Shown: positions 14,529-17,177 of the stretch, in pieces
Layout of the letters: every line of letters begins with the position of its first letter
How positions within the stretch are numbered: the first letter of the stretch is position 1
Assembly (NCBI GenBank): GCA_029983505.1
Contig: JASBZK010000035.1
Span: forward strand, 1 to 17,177
DNA: 17,177 nt
Reading direction: 5' to 3'
DNA from: Porphyromonas sp.
Lineage (GTDB): Bacteria > Bacteroidota > Bacteroidia > Bacteroidales > Porphyromonadaceae
Position numbers and translations under genes: made by a program
Notes under the pieces: model-generated
Seen by the model: the letters and a program-made list of their open reading frames with translations, nothing else
The model's database searches: none
What the model was told of the DNA's origin: nothing

Positions 14529-17044
14529 AATGGTTCTTTTCGTTTGCGGTTATAGAGTTTCCGGGCTTCAAACAGCCCGAGAACTAAGAGAATGAAGCTT
14601 GATATGTAAGAAATGGTCTCCGTAATCTTCAAAGACTTTGGGTGGAACGCGAAGACCACTTCGTGCGTCCCGGAGGGTATCTCAAGCCCCCTGAGGATAT
14701 AGTCCGCCCTCAGTATCGGGGCTTCCTTTCCGTCGATGGTAGCTGTCCATCCGTGCGGGTAAAAAATCTCCGAGAAGACGGCAAAACCATCGCCGGAGTT
14801 CGTAGTACGGTACCGCACTTCGTTGGGTTTATAGCTCTGCAAAGATACGACAGAGAGGCTGTCTTTTGCAAACTTTTCCGCCACTTTTTCTCCAAACGGC
14901 GGAGCCACCACAGCTATCTGATTGAGGGGCACCTCTCCCAGTGTGCGAAACTCTTCGTCCGCATTCTTTGCTTTCCGCACTTCGGAGACAAACCAAGCGT
15001 CGCCATAGGCGTCCTTGTCGGTCACGACATTCTGACCGCCCGCGCTGTCCGGGACGATGTAGTATTTCGTATTCAGAGCCCTTAGGACATTCGTGTCGAA
15101 CTTGGAGAGGTAGCCGTCAATGACATCCTGGTACCTCTGGAGCTTAGCCGCATGATACCCTCCTACGGAGCGGTGTAGATACGACGTAGTCGCGTCGTTA
15201 AAGGTATTCACGGTGAGGTTCATCACACGGTACTGTGTCGTGTCCTCCAAAATCTTGAGGTCGGAAGGTGTCATCCTACCGACGCGGGCATCCACTTCCG
15301 TCTTGGGGAGATATTTGCCGTCATTGAGGTAGCGTTTGTCCACGGTCCAGAGATCCACGAGACAAAGCACCCCCACTCCGGCGAGGAAGAGACCGGACTT
15401 GAGCTTCCCCTTGACATAAAGCGTAAGGAGGACAATCCCTACAAGGAGGATCCAGAGCGTCCTGTACGCATCCGAGACGAAGATACTGCGGCGCACTTTT
15501 TCGAGCGCTTCTGACATCTGTCCCATTTGGGGGTACTGAGAGGCGTAAGAAGCAAAAGCCGACCGCTCTGCTTCACTCAAGAAACTCGATGCCGGACTCA
15601 TCACGAGCGCAAAAAGGGTCACACCGACTGTGACAACCACCGAGATCTGCACAGCTCTCAAGTAGTCTTTGCGCTTTGTGGCATCCCTGTCTTTGAGCAA
15701 AAGCGAGAGCCCCCATACCGCAAAGACCGGCAGGGTGAACTCCGCCACCACGAGGATGGACGATGGGGTGCGAAACTTATTGTACAGCGGGAAATAGTCG
15801 ATAAAGAAGTTGGTCAACGCGGGGAAGTTATGCCCCCAAGAGAGCATCACGGTAAGAGCCGTCACGGCTATGATCGCCCACTTCATCGGTCCTTTGGCCA
15901 CAATCATCCCGAAAAAGGCAAGGAGCAGGACAAACGCACCGACATAGACAGGTCCCGCAGTGAAAGGTTGGTCACCCCAATAACGGTTTTGCTGAGCCAC
16001 AAACTGAGCCGCTTCGCCCTGCAGACCCTCCTCCATCACCTTCTCTCCTCCGATCGCCGCAGAGTAACCGCCTTTGGCATCGGGGATAAGGAACGTAAGC
16101 ATCTCGTCAATGCCGTAGCTCCACTGAGTGATGTAGGCTTTGTCGAGACCGTCCTTCTCGGACTTCGGGCTCTCGTTGTCGCCGGGCACAGTAATCTCCC
16201 GTCCCCCGCGCATAGTCTCCTTTTGGTACTCCCAAGTGTGGTAAAGGTTGGAGCCGTTGATAAGGAGACCGAGTACGCCGCCGAGGGCTACCGCTCCGAG
16301 AGCTTTGCCGAAATGCGCCCATTCTTTGGTTTTGGCGGCCTCCACGCCCCAAGCTATGACCATTGCAGCCATCACGAAAGCGAAATAATAGCTCATCTGG
16401 ACGTGGTTGGAGTAGACCTGAAGCGCCGTAAAAATACCGGTCACGACAGCGCCCAAGACGTATCTTCGGCGGTGAAAGGCATAGACCAAGCCCGCAATCG
16501 TAGGCGGCACGTAAGCCAATGCCAAGAGTTTCCACAAGTGTCCCGCATCAATAAGGATCAAGAAATAGGACGAAAAAGTCCACATCAAGGCGCCCAATAT
16601 ACTGAGACTCCACTTGGTACCCCAACTTTTGAAGAAAAGCAGCCCGCCCATAAGGAGCATAAAAAGGAGATAAGTGTCTCCCGGCATCAAATCGAGGGGC
16701 CATTCCAAGCGTAAGAATTCGCCAAAGTCCCTGACCGGGTGCACGGAAGGGTAGCTCGGCGATATCTGATAGGTGGGCATTCCCCCGAAGAGGCTCCCCG
16801 TCCACCTCGACACTTCTCCCGTCTCTTCTTCGAGCGCCTTTACATCCCGACCTGTGCCGGCAGCAGCTGCGCCGTCCATCTGAAAGAGCACCCTACCCTC
16901 AAACGCCGCGGGATAGAAGTAGGCGTAGCTCAGCGCCAAGAAGAGTACGATGATGCCCGCGAGGATGGCAGGGGTCGTTCGGTACCAAGGTTTGTGTGCC
17001 TTCTCTGTTTCTGAGATGTCCTCCTGTGTGTGTTGGTGAGCCAT
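14525..17044 (-). CDS. YfhO-family polytopic membrane protein
   Basis: An 839-aa integral membrane protein of the YfhO family (Pfam Bacterial membrane protein YfhO), related in topology to GT-C glycosyltransferases and linked in some Gram-positives to glycosylation of cell-surface polymers; its role in Bacteroidales is not established. I count about 14 hydrophobic segments by eye: one near 28-49 (AILAGIIVLFLALSYAYF), a cluster at about 124-268, another between roughly 360 and 560, and a last one near 810-830 (ISYISSFILLVLGLF). Long non-membrane regions lie at about 50-120, 270-355 and 600-800; the last is beta-rich (GDGFAVFSEIFYPHGWTATIDG), the usual YfhO tail. It is first in the run yfhO-birA-mnmD-pfkA, overlapping birA by 4 nt. 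Confidence 0.9.
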   Translation of the reverse strand: MAHQHTQEDISETEKAHKPWYRTTPAILAGIIVLFLALSYAYFYPAAFEGRVLFQMDGAAAAGTGRDVKALEEETGEVSRWTGSLFGGMPTYQISPSYPSVHPVRDFGEFLRLEWPLDLMPGDTYLLFMLLMGGLLFFKSWGTKWSLSILGALMWTFSSYFLILIDAGHLWKLLALAYVPPTIAGLVYAFHRRRYVLGAVVTGIFTALQVYSNHVQMSYYFAFVMAAMVIAWGVEAAKTKEWAHFGKALGAVALGGVLGLLINGSNLYHTWEYQKETMRGGREITVPGDNESPKSEKDGLDKAYITQWSYGIDEMLTFLIPDAKGGYSAAIGGEKVMEEGLQGEAAQFVAQQNRYWGDQPFTAGPVYVGAFVLLLAFFGMIVAKGPMKWAIIAVTALTVMLSWGHNFPALTNFFIDYFPLYNKFRTPSSILVVAEFTLPVFAVWGLSLLLKDRDATKRKDYLRAVQISVVVTVGVTLFALVMSPASSFLSEAERSAFASYASQYPQMGQMSEALEKVRRSIFVSDAYRTLWILLVGIVLLTLYVKGKLKSGLFLAGVGVLCLVDLWTVDKRYLNDGKYLPKTEVDARVGRMTPSDLKILEDTTQYRVMNLTVNTFNDATTSYLHRSVGGYHAAKLQRYQDVIDGYLSKFDTNVLRALNTKYYIVPDSAGGQNVVTDKDAYGDAWFVSEVRKAKNADEEFRTLGEVPLNQIAVVAPPFGEKVAEKFAKDSLSVVSLQSYKPNEVRYRTTNSGDGFAVFSEIFYPHGWTATIDGKEAPILRADYILRGLEIPSGTHEVVFAFHPKSLKITETISYISSFILLVLGLFEARKLYNRKRKEPL

Positions 17045-17136
17045 TAAAATAATAAACTTATCTCGTTTCCTTGTCGTTAGTGAAATGAATGGGCGGCATC
17101 CGAAGCAAGTCCTGCTTTCGGCAGTCTTCGCCTACA

Positions 17137-17144
17137 CAAACATA
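17137..17144 (-). promoter_or_regulatory. Possible -7 element for the yfhO operon
   Basis: TATGTTTG on the minus strand (17144-17137) matches TAnnTTTG exactly, but no TTG sits 19-20 nt upstream. The leader would be about 85 nt and contains a small CTGC-CGAAA-GCAG hairpin (around 17111-17123). Confidence 0.35.
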
Positions 17145-17177
17145 CCCATAAAACCCAAAAACGAGACCTTTGACTCA

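Noticed and set aside
15527..16714. 395-residue plus-strand open frame opposite yfhO
   Set aside because: It is antisense to the yfhO gene, rich in His/Arg with no domain or signal. Long antisense frames are common opposite hydrophobic coding regions.
1..17177. CRISPR array, tRNA or rRNA genes
   Set aside because: No regularly spaced direct repeats, and no cloverleaf or rRNA-like sequence recognised on either strand.

Overview
The window looks like chromosomal DNA from a member of the Bacteroidales, most likely Porphyromonas or a close relative. Four things point there. Several start regions carry the Bacteroidetes promoter -7 element (TAnnTTTG). Clear Shine-Dalgarno sequences are not evident. 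The genes include a serine-type sulfatase, a CBM20-GH77 glucanotransferase, a YfhO-family membrane protein, and MACPF and other lipoproteins with short Bacteroidetes-style signal peptides. Heterodimeric methylmalonyl-CoA mutase fits the propionate/succinate metabolism of this group. Genus-level placement is inference.

Layout. (1) 1-510 has no convincing complete gene; a good minus-strand promoter at 97-128 fires off the left edge, perhaps into a partial ORF. (2) 511-4563 (+) is mutA-mutB, the two subunits of B12-dependent methylmalonyl-CoA mutase, closed by a strong intrinsic terminator at 4649-4692. (3) 4700-8048 is an AT-richer accessory segment. It holds a short unrecognised ORF (4752-5060) containing a perfect 31-bp inverted repeat. 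Convergent to it is a two-gene lipoprotein operon on the minus strand: a MACPF (perforin-like) lipoprotein at 7626-6214 and an unrecognised lipoprotein at 6184-5090. That operon has its own promoter and its own terminator. Upstream of it is a 421-bp gene-free stretch rich in inverted repeats. (4) 8048-17044 (-) is a compact run of core genes: yfhO, birA, mnmD, pfkA, malQ and a sulfatase.

How the genes work together. MutAB interconverts succinyl-CoA and methylmalonyl-CoA for propionate metabolism. yfhO-birA-mnmD-pfkA are packed with overlaps or a 3-nt gap and are probably co-transcribed. malQ follows after 143 nt and the sulfatase 33 nt after malQ. PfkA and MalQ both serve glucose/glucan use, BirA loads biotin onto carboxylases, and MnmD finishes a tRNA wobble-uridine modification. 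The most interesting part is the low-GC MACPF lipoprotein pair, which resembles the kind of locus that encodes Bacteroidales secreted antimicrobial proteins. It lies between two regions of strong palindromes, which suggests a mobile or recently exchanged cassette.
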